Assembly (NCBI GenBank): GCA_963842515.1
Contig: CAWJGO010000002.1
Location: forward strand, 806,001 to 870,000
DNA length: 64,000 nucleotides
Source: CADEED01 sp963842515
GTDB lineage: Bacteria; Pseudomonadota; Gammaproteobacteria; Steroidobacterales; Steroidobacteraceae
Direction: 5' to 3'
Under the pieces are notes generated by a model. The model was not told where the DNA came from. It did not search any database and saw nothing but the letters and a program-made list of their open reading frames with translations. Made by a program: the position numbers and the translations under genes. How positions within the stretch are numbered: the stretch's first letter is position 1; the number at the start of each line of letters is the position of its first letter. Shown here piece after piece: positions 7,934-14,873 of the stretch.

Positions 7934-9145
7934 TTAGTTGGCGGGTGCGCCGTCGGCGGGCTTCTCTTGCTGAGCCGCGGGCGCGGCCTGAGGCGCGGGT
8001 GCGGCGGGCGCCTCGGTGCCCGGCGCTGGAACCGGCTTTGCCTTGACGGGCATGCCCGGCTGGATCTTCTGCAGATTGTTGACGATGACCTGGTCACCGT
8101 CGGCGAGGCCGCTTGAAATGATCGAATCGTTGTTCACCACCGAAACGATCTCGACACGTTTTTGCGCCACCATGCCATCCCGGCCGGCCACCAGCACGAA
8201 CGCCCCCTGGCCATCGCGCTGCACCGCGAGTTGCGGCACGCGGAAGCCTTTGTTCAGTGTGCCGACGGTGAGCCGGACGTTCACGTACATGCCCGGCAGC
8301 AGTACCCGCCCCGGATTGGCGACCTTGCCGCGGAACGCCACCGCGCTGGTGGTCGGATTGACACTGTAGTCGGAGAAATCGAGCGTGCCCTTCTCTTCGT
8401 AGAGCGACCCGTCAGCGCGCAACAGGCGCACTTCGGCCAGGTTGCCCTGGGCGAGCGTGACGGCGCCGGAGGTTTGCGCGCGCTGCAGTCGCTCGAACTC
8501 CTCCGCGGGTTGATCGAAGAACACGAATATCGGATCGACCTGTTCCACTGTAGTTAGCAGCGTGGCTTCGCCCTGCCCCACCAGCGCGCCCTCGAGAACA
8601 CGCATCTGCGTGGCGCGACCGGAAATCGGCGCCGTGATCGTGGCGTAGCCGAGATTGATGCGCGCGGTCTGCACCTGCGCGCGGGCGGCGGACACCTGCG
8701 CCGCGGTGGACCGCTCGAGGGCTTCCGAATCGTCGAGCTGCATGCGCGACACCAGGCTCTGCTTCGCCAGTTCGCGGTTGCGATTGGCAGTCACCTTGGC
8801 GTTAGTGGCAGAAGCTTCGGCCTGCTCGAGGGAGGCGGTGGCCTGCGCGAGCGCGGCGCGGTACGGCGCTGTGTCGATGATCACAAGAGGGTCGCCCTCC
8901 TTGACCATGCTGCCTTCCTTATAGATGCGCTTTTGCAGGACGCCGGGCACGCGTGCACGCACGTCGGAGGCGCGCGTGGGCGCGAGCCGCCCGGAGGCTT
9001 CCCGGACCAGCGGCACGGGTCCCGCCTGCACCACGACAACGCCCACTTCGGGCGGCGGTGGTTGTTGCGGTGCCTCTTGCTTGCTGCAAGCGGTGACAAA
9101 CAAGGCGGCTAGAGCCGCGAGGATCAGCGGAACGCGTGAAGACAT
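7934..9145 (-). CDS. RND efflux periplasmic adaptor (AcrA/MexA type) lipoprotein
   Basis: A 403-aa membrane-fusion protein with a lipoprotein signal (LFVTACSK, lipidated Cys20) and a Pro-rich spacer. Next come the N-terminal lipoyl half (VRARVPGVLQKRIYKEGSMV), an alpha-helical hairpin at about 100-165, the second lipoyl half (TITAPISGRATQ) and the beta-barrel/membrane-proximal domains. It links the inner-membrane pump to an outer-membrane channel. The C-terminus is an Ala/Pro-rich tail. First gene of a two-gene operon with the pump; the region upstream holds a candidate operator at 9249-9275. Confidence 0.93.
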   Translation of the reverse strand: MSSRVPLILAALAALFVTACSKQEAPQQPPPPEVGVVVVQAGPVPLVREASGRLAPTRASDVRARVPGVLQKRIYKEGSMVKEGDPLVIIDTAPYRAALAQATASLEQAEASATNAKVTANRNRELAKQSLVSRMQLDDSEALERSTAAQVSAARAQVQTARINLGYATITAPISGRATQMRVLEGALVGQGEATLLTTVEQVDPIFVFFDQPAEEFERLQRAQTSGAVTLAQGNLAEVRLLRADGSLYEEKGTLDFSDYSVNPTTSAVAFRGKVANPGRVLLPGMYVNVRLTVGTLNKGFRVPQLAVQRDGQGAFVLVAGRDGMVAQKRVEIVSVVNNDSIISSGLADGDQVIVNNLQKIQPGMPVKAKPVPAPGTEAPAAPAPQAAPAAQQEKPADGAPAN

Positions 9146-9248
9146 TTTATTTTTGGCACGGCGGGGGTTGGGGGATCCGCCGGCGAAGTGGCGCTAGTCT
9201 ATCGCAGGCCTCGACCGATCTCGACCGAAACTGGCACAGTCGAAACCC

Positions 9249-9275
9249 ATTGTCGGAATTCATGAGGTCGACAAT
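9249..9275. promoter_or_regulatory. Candidate operator in the 9146-9470 gap
   Basis: The 325-bp gap between the divergent adaptor and DUF3313 genes holds an inverted repeat with 7-bp perfect arms (ATTGTCG / CGACAAT) around 13 nt, sized like a TetR/MarR-type operator. Its distance to the adaptor start (about 105 bp) suits control of the efflux operon. No regulator gene lies alongside. I see nothing else coding in this gap. Confidence 0.3.
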
Positions 9276-9470
9276 CCGAATACAAAAAGCGACAAACCGA
9301 CTATTGAGCGCATGCAGCATGGTCTGTCCCGCTACCAGGCCAGCGCTCCTGAGCCGCAAGCAGCTGATTTTCGACATGCCAGGCATTCCGGCGCGACATC
9401 AAGGAATCTTTTGGTGCAGGCGCAGGTCTCACGGCGTCATACGCTTGTTAGTTCCGGCTAGACTACCCCC

Positions 9471-10127
9471 ATGCGGCGAAATACCTGGAAGATCACTCCG
9501 GTTCTGGCGCTCTTCACCTGCTGCGCCATCGCGCAGGTTGCCACTGACGCGCCCGACGACGGGCTCGTACGCTTCCCCTCGAGCCGCGACGCTGCCGTCT
9601 ACCGCTCACCCGACATCAGCTTCGTACAATACAAGCGGCTCATCTTCGATCCCACGACAGTGTCATTCAAAGCTGGTTGGCGGCGCGATCATCCCAGGCT
9701 CACAGAGGAGCAAGTCGAACGCGTGCGTTCACGAGCCGCCAGCGCATTCCAGGACGAGCTCAAGAAGGAGCTGGTCGACCGGGGAAACTATGCCGTCGCC
9801 GCGGCGCCCGCGCCCGATGTGCTGCGCATCAAGCCCTTGATAGTCGACCTCGAGCAGACCGATCCCATCGCCGGCACCGTTTCGGGCGTGCGCAGTTACT
9901 CGCGCACCGCGGTCAAGATGAAGCTGGTCGTCGAGCTGTACGACGCGGCGAGCGGCGTGCTGGTGGGCCGCATCCACGACCTGGAGCTTCCGCGGGAATA
10001 TCCGGAGCCACGTCAGCTCGACCGGGTCTTCATCGAAGCTGAAGCGCGCAGTGCCTTCGCCAATGCATCGCGGCTGGCGCACGAAGCCTTGAGCGTCGCG
10101 ATGACCGAACGGCCCCCGGCAAACTGA
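9471..10127 (+). CDS. DUF3313 family secreted protein
   Basis: A 218-aa protein with an N-terminal signal segment (residues 1-22, ending near CAIAQ) and a single domain with the DUF3313 pattern: FVQYKRLIFDP near the start, a central basic helix (EEQVERVRSRAASAFQDELK), then ADVLRIKPLIVDLEQ-like text with VSGVRSYSRTAVKMKLVVELYDA. Family members are exported, often lipidated, with no known activity. This one lacks a lipobox Cys in the right place (Cys17-18 lie within the hydrophobic core), so lipidation is doubtful. It converges on the TraB/GumN gene with a 26-bp gap. Confidence 0.65.
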   Translation: MRRNTWKITPVLALFTCCAIAQVATDAPDDGLVRFPSSRDAAVYRSPDISFVQYKRLIFDPTTVSFKAGWRRDHPRLTEEQVERVRSRAASAFQDELKKELVDRGNYAVAAAPAPDVLRIKPLIVDLEQTDPIAGTVSGVRSYSRTAVKMKLVVELYDAASGVLVGRIHDLELPREYPEPRQLDRVFIEAEARSAFANASRLAHEALSVAMTERPPAN

Positions 10128-10153
10128 CAATGGCCGACCACCAGGCCGACTAG

Positions 10154-11173
10154 CTAGTCCGGCGCCTCGATGTGCAGGCCTCGCGCACGCAGGCGCGCCA
10201 GATAACCGTCGGGACGCGTCAGCTTCACGAACGGCACGATGGCAATCGTGGTCTGGTTTGCCGCCAGGCTCTTTTCCGCTGCATCGAGCCACAGGACAAT
10301 CACCTGCTCGCGGATACCGGCGGGAATCACCTCGCGCGCCACCTGCGAGTTGAGCACCGCCATGGCGCATGGCAGATTGGGGCTCGGTAACTCGGGCAGT
10401 CCTGCCAGCGCGTCGAGGTCGCCGGTGGCCCAGGCACGCGCACGCGCAGTCTGCGTGTCACGATCGGCAAGCGCTTCCGTCAGGTCCAGCGTGGTCCTGA
10501 AACAGTCCACATCGGCGAGTGACTCGCGCGAAAACTCCTTGAGCTTGGTGCGCACTTCGCTGCGCTTGAACGTGAATCGCAGGCTCGGCGAATTGACCCT
10601 GATCTTGTTCTTCTTGGCCAGTGTGCCGATGACCTCCCACACCACGCCAGCTTCACGCAACTTCAGGTCGTCGAAGGCTGCCTTGCGCAACCTGGCGGCA
10701 GCGAACAACGGACGCCAGCCCTCCACTCCTCTGGCTCTGCCGAGGTAGAGCTGTTTCTGCACGAGCCACCGCGAGTACAAGTCGGCTGGCAGCAGTTCCT
10801 CGAGATCCGCCCCATGCGGATTGCGGCGCGCCTTCAACATCGACGGCAGCAGCGTCATGCCGCGCAAGACGCCTATCTTCTCGTCCGGCTCCATCGAGAC
10901 CGACGTGTCACGCAGGATTTCCTGCGCGCTCAGCGCCACCGCCTCGATATCCGTCGATTTCCATTTCATGCGCGCGGGCAGCGGCGGCGGATCGCCGACT
11001 ATCCACAACACATGGTTTCCCGCATCTGCGGCACGCGTGATTCTCCACATGCCGGGTCCCGGGAACTCGCCGCTGACCACAACTTCCTCGAGCGGCGCTC
11101 CTTCGCCAGGAGTTTGCCCAAGGACATTGTTTGCGACTAGCAACGCGACCACTGGGAGCAAGACGATTCTCAT
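10154..11173 (-). CDS. TraB/GumN family secreted protein
   Basis: A 339-aa protein with a signal peptide (VALLVANNVLGQ) and the overall pattern of TraB/GumN proteins: an N-terminal block GPGMWRITRAADAGNHVLWIVGDPPPLPARM, a central helical region and a C-terminal VPFVKLTRPDGYLARLRARG block. Usual members carry GxH near WxLG..H and a C-terminal GAGH; here the first block reads WIVGDPPPLP without the His and the last block also lacks the expected His, so if it is a metal-dependent protease-like family member it may be inactive. The start at 11173 was chosen for the signal peptide; it reads leftwards, tail to tail with DUF3313. Confidence 0.6.
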   Translation of the reverse strand: MRIVLLPVVALLVANNVLGQTPGEGAPLEEVVVSGEFPGPGMWRITRAADAGNHVLWIVGDPPPLPARMKWKSTDIEAVALSAQEILRDTSVSMEPDEKIGVLRGMTLLPSMLKARRNPHGADLEELLPADLYSRWLVQKQLYLGRARGVEGWRPLFAAARLRKAAFDDLKLREAGVVWEVIGTLAKKNKIRVNSPSLRFTFKRSEVRTKLKEFSRESLADVDCFRTTLDLTEALADRDTQTARARAWATGDLDALAGLPELPSPNLPCAMAVLNSQVAREVIPAGIREQVIVLWLDAAEKSLAANQTTIAIVPFVKLTRPDGYLARLRARGLHIEAPD

Positions 11174-11247
11174 GAAACCTCGCGCGCACGCACGGCTCGC
11201 CATGGGACCGGCGCCGCGACTCGCAAGTTCCAGGCGTACGCTGGTAA

Positions 11248-11754
11248 TTAGAGCTCGCCGCCACGACCAAGCGCATCGACATGTGCTTGGAGACTGATGC
11301 GGTCGAGTGAGCTCATGGGCAGGTTGGTAAAGACTCGAAGGCGCCGCTCGAGCTCCGAGCGCGTGCGTATGAGTGCCAGGCGCCGCTCAGCCGCGTCGTC
11401 GAATTGCTCCGGATCCGTGCAACGCCAGTGTCCGGTGATCGGGTGACCGGGCCAGCTGGGCGGCGCCTCGCCCGCAGCGGTATCGCTCAACGTGAAAACG
11501 AAATCCAGTGGTGGAGAATTGGCGGCGCTGAATTCGCGCACGTGCTGTGGCGGATGATCCGGCACGGGAATTCCGGCGTGTTCCAGCAATTCGACGGCGA
11601 CGGGATCCGCCTTCGCAGCGGGCCGCACTCCGGCGCTGAAGGCCTGGATGCGCCCGTGGCCGATGGAGTTGGCGATGGCCTCAGCCATCATGCTTCGCGC
11701 CGAATTGCGCTGCGAGAGGAACAGGATTTTGAAAGTGCGGCCTGCCACGAGCAT
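11248..11754 (-). CDS. ArsC/LMW-phosphatase homologue lacking all redox cysteines
   Basis: A 168-aa protein that follows the thioredoxin-coupled arsenate reductase/low-molecular-weight phosphatase fold. The P-loop reads LFLSQRNSARS where active members have LFLCTGNSARS, so the nucleophilic Cys is Ser14. The redox motifs also change: TLCD is TLSD (Ser90) and the downstream Cys is Pro98 in GEAPPSWPG. The framework motifs (NSARS, FSAGVRP, DFVFTLSD, GHW) are intact, which argues for a maintained protein rather than decay. It should not reduce arsenate by the known mechanism. It has a C-terminal helical extension of about 40 residues. The ATG at 11754 abuts its AGGAG; a GTG two codons later has better spacing. 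Confidence 0.75.
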   Translation of the reverse strand: MLVAGRTFKILFLSQRNSARSMMAEAIANSIGHGRIQAFSAGVRPAAKADPVAVELLEHAGIPVPDHPPQHVREFSAANSPPLDFVFTLSDTAAGEAPPSWPGHPITGHWRCTDPEQFDDAAERRLALIRTRSELERRLRVFTNLPMSSLDRISLQAHVDALGRGGEL

Positions 11755-11917
11755 CTCCTGACGGCGCCAGGTGGGGCGCAGTACAGTGTCAGTGCCTCGC
11801 GGCGGCCCGGCTATCGAGCAGGCGGGATCGAGCGTGTAAGCAATCGCACCCGAAAGGCGTAAGTGCAGGAGCATGCGCAGCTTTCAGTGGGCTCGAGCCC
11901 ACTGACCGCGTCATTCC

Positions 11918-13489
11918 TTACTGCAGGCGCACCACGCTCACCGACTTGGGCGGCAGACGGAGCACCAGCGCTCCGCCCCTGGAAGTGGCGCTGATCTTCA
12001 CCGGAGTCACGGCTTCGGGCGCCTCCACCGTGTTGTGCGCATCCATGGTCTTTGACGTCAGCACGCGGCCTATTGCACCGCCCACTTTCGCACCCGCGAG
12101 GGTGGTCGTGACCACCGCTTCGCGCTTCGGATCGAGGTTCACCAGCGCGAGCTGGACGTGGCCCTCGGTGTCGCGCGCCGCCGAAACGCTGACCGACGGC
12201 ACGGTGTGCGCGTCGAGCTTGTACTCCGGCGTGGTGATGTCGGTAGGCAGGAACGTTGCGCCCTGGAACGGGATGTACATCTGGAACACGTGATAGGTAG
12301 GCGTGAGCGCCATGCGTGGGCCCTCGGTCAGGATCATGGCCTGCAAGACGTTCACCATCTGCGCGATGTTGGTCATGGTCACCCGCCTGGCGTGACGGTG
12401 AAAGATGTTGAAGTTGAGCCCGGCAACCAGCGCATCACGCAGTGTGTTCTGCTGGTAGAGAAACCCCGGCTCGCGGCCCGGCTCCGGGCTGTACCACGTA
12501 CCCCACTCGTCGACATACAAAGCCACCTTGCCCTTCGGGTCGTTCTTGTCGAGGATCTTCACGTTGTTAGTGATGTATTCGTCGATGAACATGGTGTGCT
12601 TGAGCGTGGAGATCCACTCCGACTCGGGAAAGCCGGTGGAATTGCCTTTCTTCGCCCACACGCCGGTGGGCGTGGTGTAGTAGTGATGCGAAATCGCGTC
12701 CATGTCGCGTTCCACCATGGTGGTGAGGACTTCGACCCAGCGCGTGCCCTCGTCATTGCCGCCGCTCGCCACGATCACCGGCCGCTTCCCGCGCGGGGCC
12801 TTGACGTAGGTGGCGTACTGGCGGAACAGGTCGGCATAGAACTCCGGACGCATGTTGCCCCCGCAACCCCAGGTTTCGTTGCCGATGCCGAAGTAGTGCA
12901 CGTCCCAGGGTTGCTCGCGCCCGTTCTTGCGGCGTTCATTGGCGAGCGTCGAGACGGTGTTAGACGTCATGTACTCCATCCAGTCGGCCATCTCCTGTGG
13001 ACTTCCTGAGCCGACATTGCCGCTGATGTACACCTTGGTGCCGATCATTTCGGCGAAGGCCATGAACTCGTGCGTGCCGAACTCGTTGGTTTCCGCCACA
13101 CCACCCCAGTGAGTGTTCACCTTCACCGGGCGCTTCGCTCGATCGCCGATGCCGTCGCGCCAGTGGTATTCGTCGGCGAAGCAGCCTCCGGGCCAGCGCA
13201 CGACCGGCACCTTCAGATTCTTCAACGCTTCGATCACATCGTTGCGATAACCATTGGTATTGGGAATCTTCGATTTCTCACCGACCCAGACGCCTTCGTA
13301 AATGCCGGCGCCCAGGTGTTCGGCGAATTGACCGTACACGTTCGGATTGATGACGGGACCGGGTTGATCGGCGTGGATGGTGACCGACACGTTCACGGGC
13401 GCAGTGCCCTGCGCGACCGCCGGCCCGCCGATGAAGGCGCAAGCGCACGCCATGGTCATGCCTATCCACGTCCTGCTGTCTCGATTCAT
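11918..13489 (-). CDS. Alpha-L-arabinofuranosidase, GH51
   Basis: A 523-aa secreted enzyme (signal peptide ending AVAQ at about residue 27) that releases terminal L-arabinofuranose from arabinoxylan, arabinan or their oligosaccharides. A (beta/alpha)8 barrel with GQFAEHLGAGIYEGVWVG and VVRWPGGCFADEYHWRDGIG leads to the general acid/base Glu in GIGNETWGCGGNM and the nucleophile Glu in LYVDEWGTWY. A C-terminal beta domain ends in LPPKSVSVVRLQ. Many GH51 enzymes are cytoplasmic; the export signal implies periplasmic hydrolysis of sugars imported by the receptor at 14.9 kb. AGGAG lies 8 nt before the ATG at 13489. Confidence 0.93.
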   Translation of the reverse strand: MNRDSRTWIGMTMACACAFIGGPAVAQGTAPVNVSVTIHADQPGPVINPNVYGQFAEHLGAGIYEGVWVGEKSKIPNTNGYRNDVIEALKNLKVPVVRWPGGCFADEYHWRDGIGDRAKRPVKVNTHWGGVAETNEFGTHEFMAFAEMIGTKVYISGNVGSGSPQEMADWMEYMTSNTVSTLANERRKNGREQPWDVHYFGIGNETWGCGGNMRPEFYADLFRQYATYVKAPRGKRPVIVASGGNDEGTRWVEVLTTMVERDMDAISHHYYTTPTGVWAKKGNSTGFPESEWISTLKHTMFIDEYITNNVKILDKNDPKGKVALYVDEWGTWYSPEPGREPGFLYQQNTLRDALVAGLNFNIFHRHARRVTMTNIAQMVNVLQAMILTEGPRMALTPTYHVFQMYIPFQGATFLPTDITTPEYKLDAHTVPSVSVSAARDTEGHVQLALVNLDPKREAVVTTTLAGAKVGGAIGRVLTSKTMDAHNTVEAPEAVTPVKISATSRGGALVLRLPPKSVSVVRLQ

Positions 13490-13602
13490 TGGCTTGGTAC
13501 TCCTGAAACCAGACCTGGGCGCACCGCCAACCGTCCGCGTCCAGTAGATGGGCGATATGCGCAAGGCGGGTGTGCCATCGTGTTCTGCGTCGCAGGGTGA
13601 TA

Positions 13603-13654
13603 CACCAGATGGTGCGTGGCTGCGAGCGCCGGCGACAATACTCAGACAATTGTC
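13603..13654. promoter_or_regulatory. Candidate operator sites upstream of the GH51 gene
   Basis: Two palindromes lie in the 213 bp between GH51 and the GntR stop: CACCA-GA-TGGTG at 13603-13614 and the perfect GACAATTGTC at 13645-13654, the latter flanked by a further ATTGTC in the same orientation. Both look like dimer sites of the size bound by FadR-subfamily GntR proteins, and such a regulator is encoded next door. Confidence 0.35.
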
Positions 13655-13702
13655 ATGCTAGCCGCGGACCCGCGCGTCGCGCAAGCTGCGACGGTTGCGA
13701 CA

Positions 13703-14497
13703 TCAGTAGTGCGCGTCGCGCTGCGCGCGGCTGCGAGAGGCATGCTTCGGCCGCTGCTTGATCGGAGTATCCATGATCGCAAGCCGGATCAGATCGGCCA
13801 TGGCCGAGCGGGCGCCGTCGGCATCCTTCGCCGCGATTGCGTCATACACGCGCCAGTGATCGGGCACCGGATCCCGCTTCAACGGCGCGATGCGCTGCTT
13901 GAACTCGGTGAGCGCATTCACCGCGGCGGTGACCCCGTTGGTCAGCGACACGATGAATGGATTCGCCGTGGCGCGCAGCAATGCCGCGTGGAATTCCTTG
14001 TCGGCGATGCGGCCTTCCTCGACGTTCAACGAATGCAGCGACATGCCATCGAGCGACCGTCGCATGGCATCGAGATGCTTTTGCTCGCGCCGGATGGCCG
14101 CGAGCGCCGCTGCTGCCGGCTCGACGATCGTGCGCAGCTCGAACAGGCCGTGCAGCACTTCAGGCTCCGGTTCGCCCGAGAATGCCCATGCCAATACGTC
14201 CGGGTCCAGCAGGTGCCATTGCTCGAGCGGACTCACGCGCGTGCCCACGCGCGGACGGCTGTGCACCAGTCCCTTCGCCGCCAGCATCCGCAGCGCTTCA
14301 CGGTAGGCGGTGCGCGAAACCTTGCGTTGTTCGCTGGCCTCGACTTCGCCATCGAGAATGTGACCCGGCCGGTAGCGTCCCGAGACGATGAGCACGCCCA
14401 GGTCACGCGCGATCGAGCCGTGGAGGCGCAACATCTTGCGGTGCGGATGCACGCCGTTTGCGCCGGGCGGCTTCTTGGACTTCTTTTTTTCAGCCAT
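13703..14497 (-). CDS. GntR-family regulator, FadR subfamily (FCD domain)
   Basis: A 264-aa transcription factor. A basic N-terminal tail (KKKSKK) precedes a winged helix-turn-helix at about 22-90, with the family signature SRTAYREALRMLAAKGLVHSRPRVGTRV. An all-helical FCD ligand domain follows at about 105-240; it keeps the Asp and His pattern typical of metal/organic-acid binding (DKEFHAALLRATANP; DHWRVYDAI). It sits between GH51 and the TonB-dependent receptor and probably regulates them in response to a sugar acid or pentose derivative; this is inference from position. The start at 14497 was preferred to longer in-frame starts lacking similarity. Confidence 0.85.
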   Translation of the reverse strand: MAEKKKSKKPPGANGVHPHRKMLRLHGSIARDLGVLIVSGRYRPGHILDGEVEASEQRKVSRTAYREALRMLAAKGLVHSRPRVGTRVSPLEQWHLLDPDVLAWAFSGEPEPEVLHGLFELRTIVEPAAAALAAIRREQKHLDAMRRSLDGMSLHSLNVEEGRIADKEFHAALLRATANPFIVSLTNGVTAAVNALTEFKQRIAPLKRDPVPDHWRVYDAIAAKDADGARSAMADLIRLAIMDTPIKQRPKHASRSRAQRDAHY

Positions 14498-14699
14498 CCG
14501 GGTCCTTATCTTCGCGTCGCGGTGAACAACGTTGCGGAATTGTCTGCGCACTGACCCTCGACTACAAGATTGTTTGCCGTTGTCCGCGCCACCGCGACGT
14601 GTCTTGCATGTTTCCAGCTCCAAACCCTTGATAACAGGCGGTGCGCGCTCGTTCCGCACTCATTCCTGAAAGACCATTCACTGATCAAGCATGGCAAAA

Positions 14700-14832
14700 G
14701 TCCGAGTATTAGGGGACAGGGTCTAAGCCCCAGACATACATATCAGTCTGATCATGGAGCGATGACACCGCGGACATTGCATTGGTGGATGTCCTACCGC
14801 TAGCATTTGTCCGAGTAATAAATAAGCGGACA
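14700..14832. promoter_or_regulatory. Upstream region of the arabinoside-locus receptor with repeated GTCC/GGAC sites
   Basis: The 376-bp divergent gap 14498-14873 holds three dyads built on the same half-site: GTCC-N10-GGAC (14700-14717), GGACAT-N11-ATGTCC (14772-14794) and TGTCCG-N13-CGGACA (14808-14832). The first and third also share the direct repeat GTCCGAGTAWTA (14700-14711 and 14809-14820). The last dyad ends 41 bp before the receptor start, a good place for an operator. The rest of the gap shows no coding signal. Confidence 0.4.
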
Positions 14833-14873
14833 GGCTTTCCGAACCCGAGCCGTCCGCCAGAGGGGGTAGCAAC

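Noticed and set aside
10149..10160. GACTAGCTAGTC palindrome near a stop codon
   Set aside because: A single short palindrome at a gene end without T-run, partner copies or suitable position for an operator; a similar GACTAACTAGTC at about 30550 is not convincing as a family.
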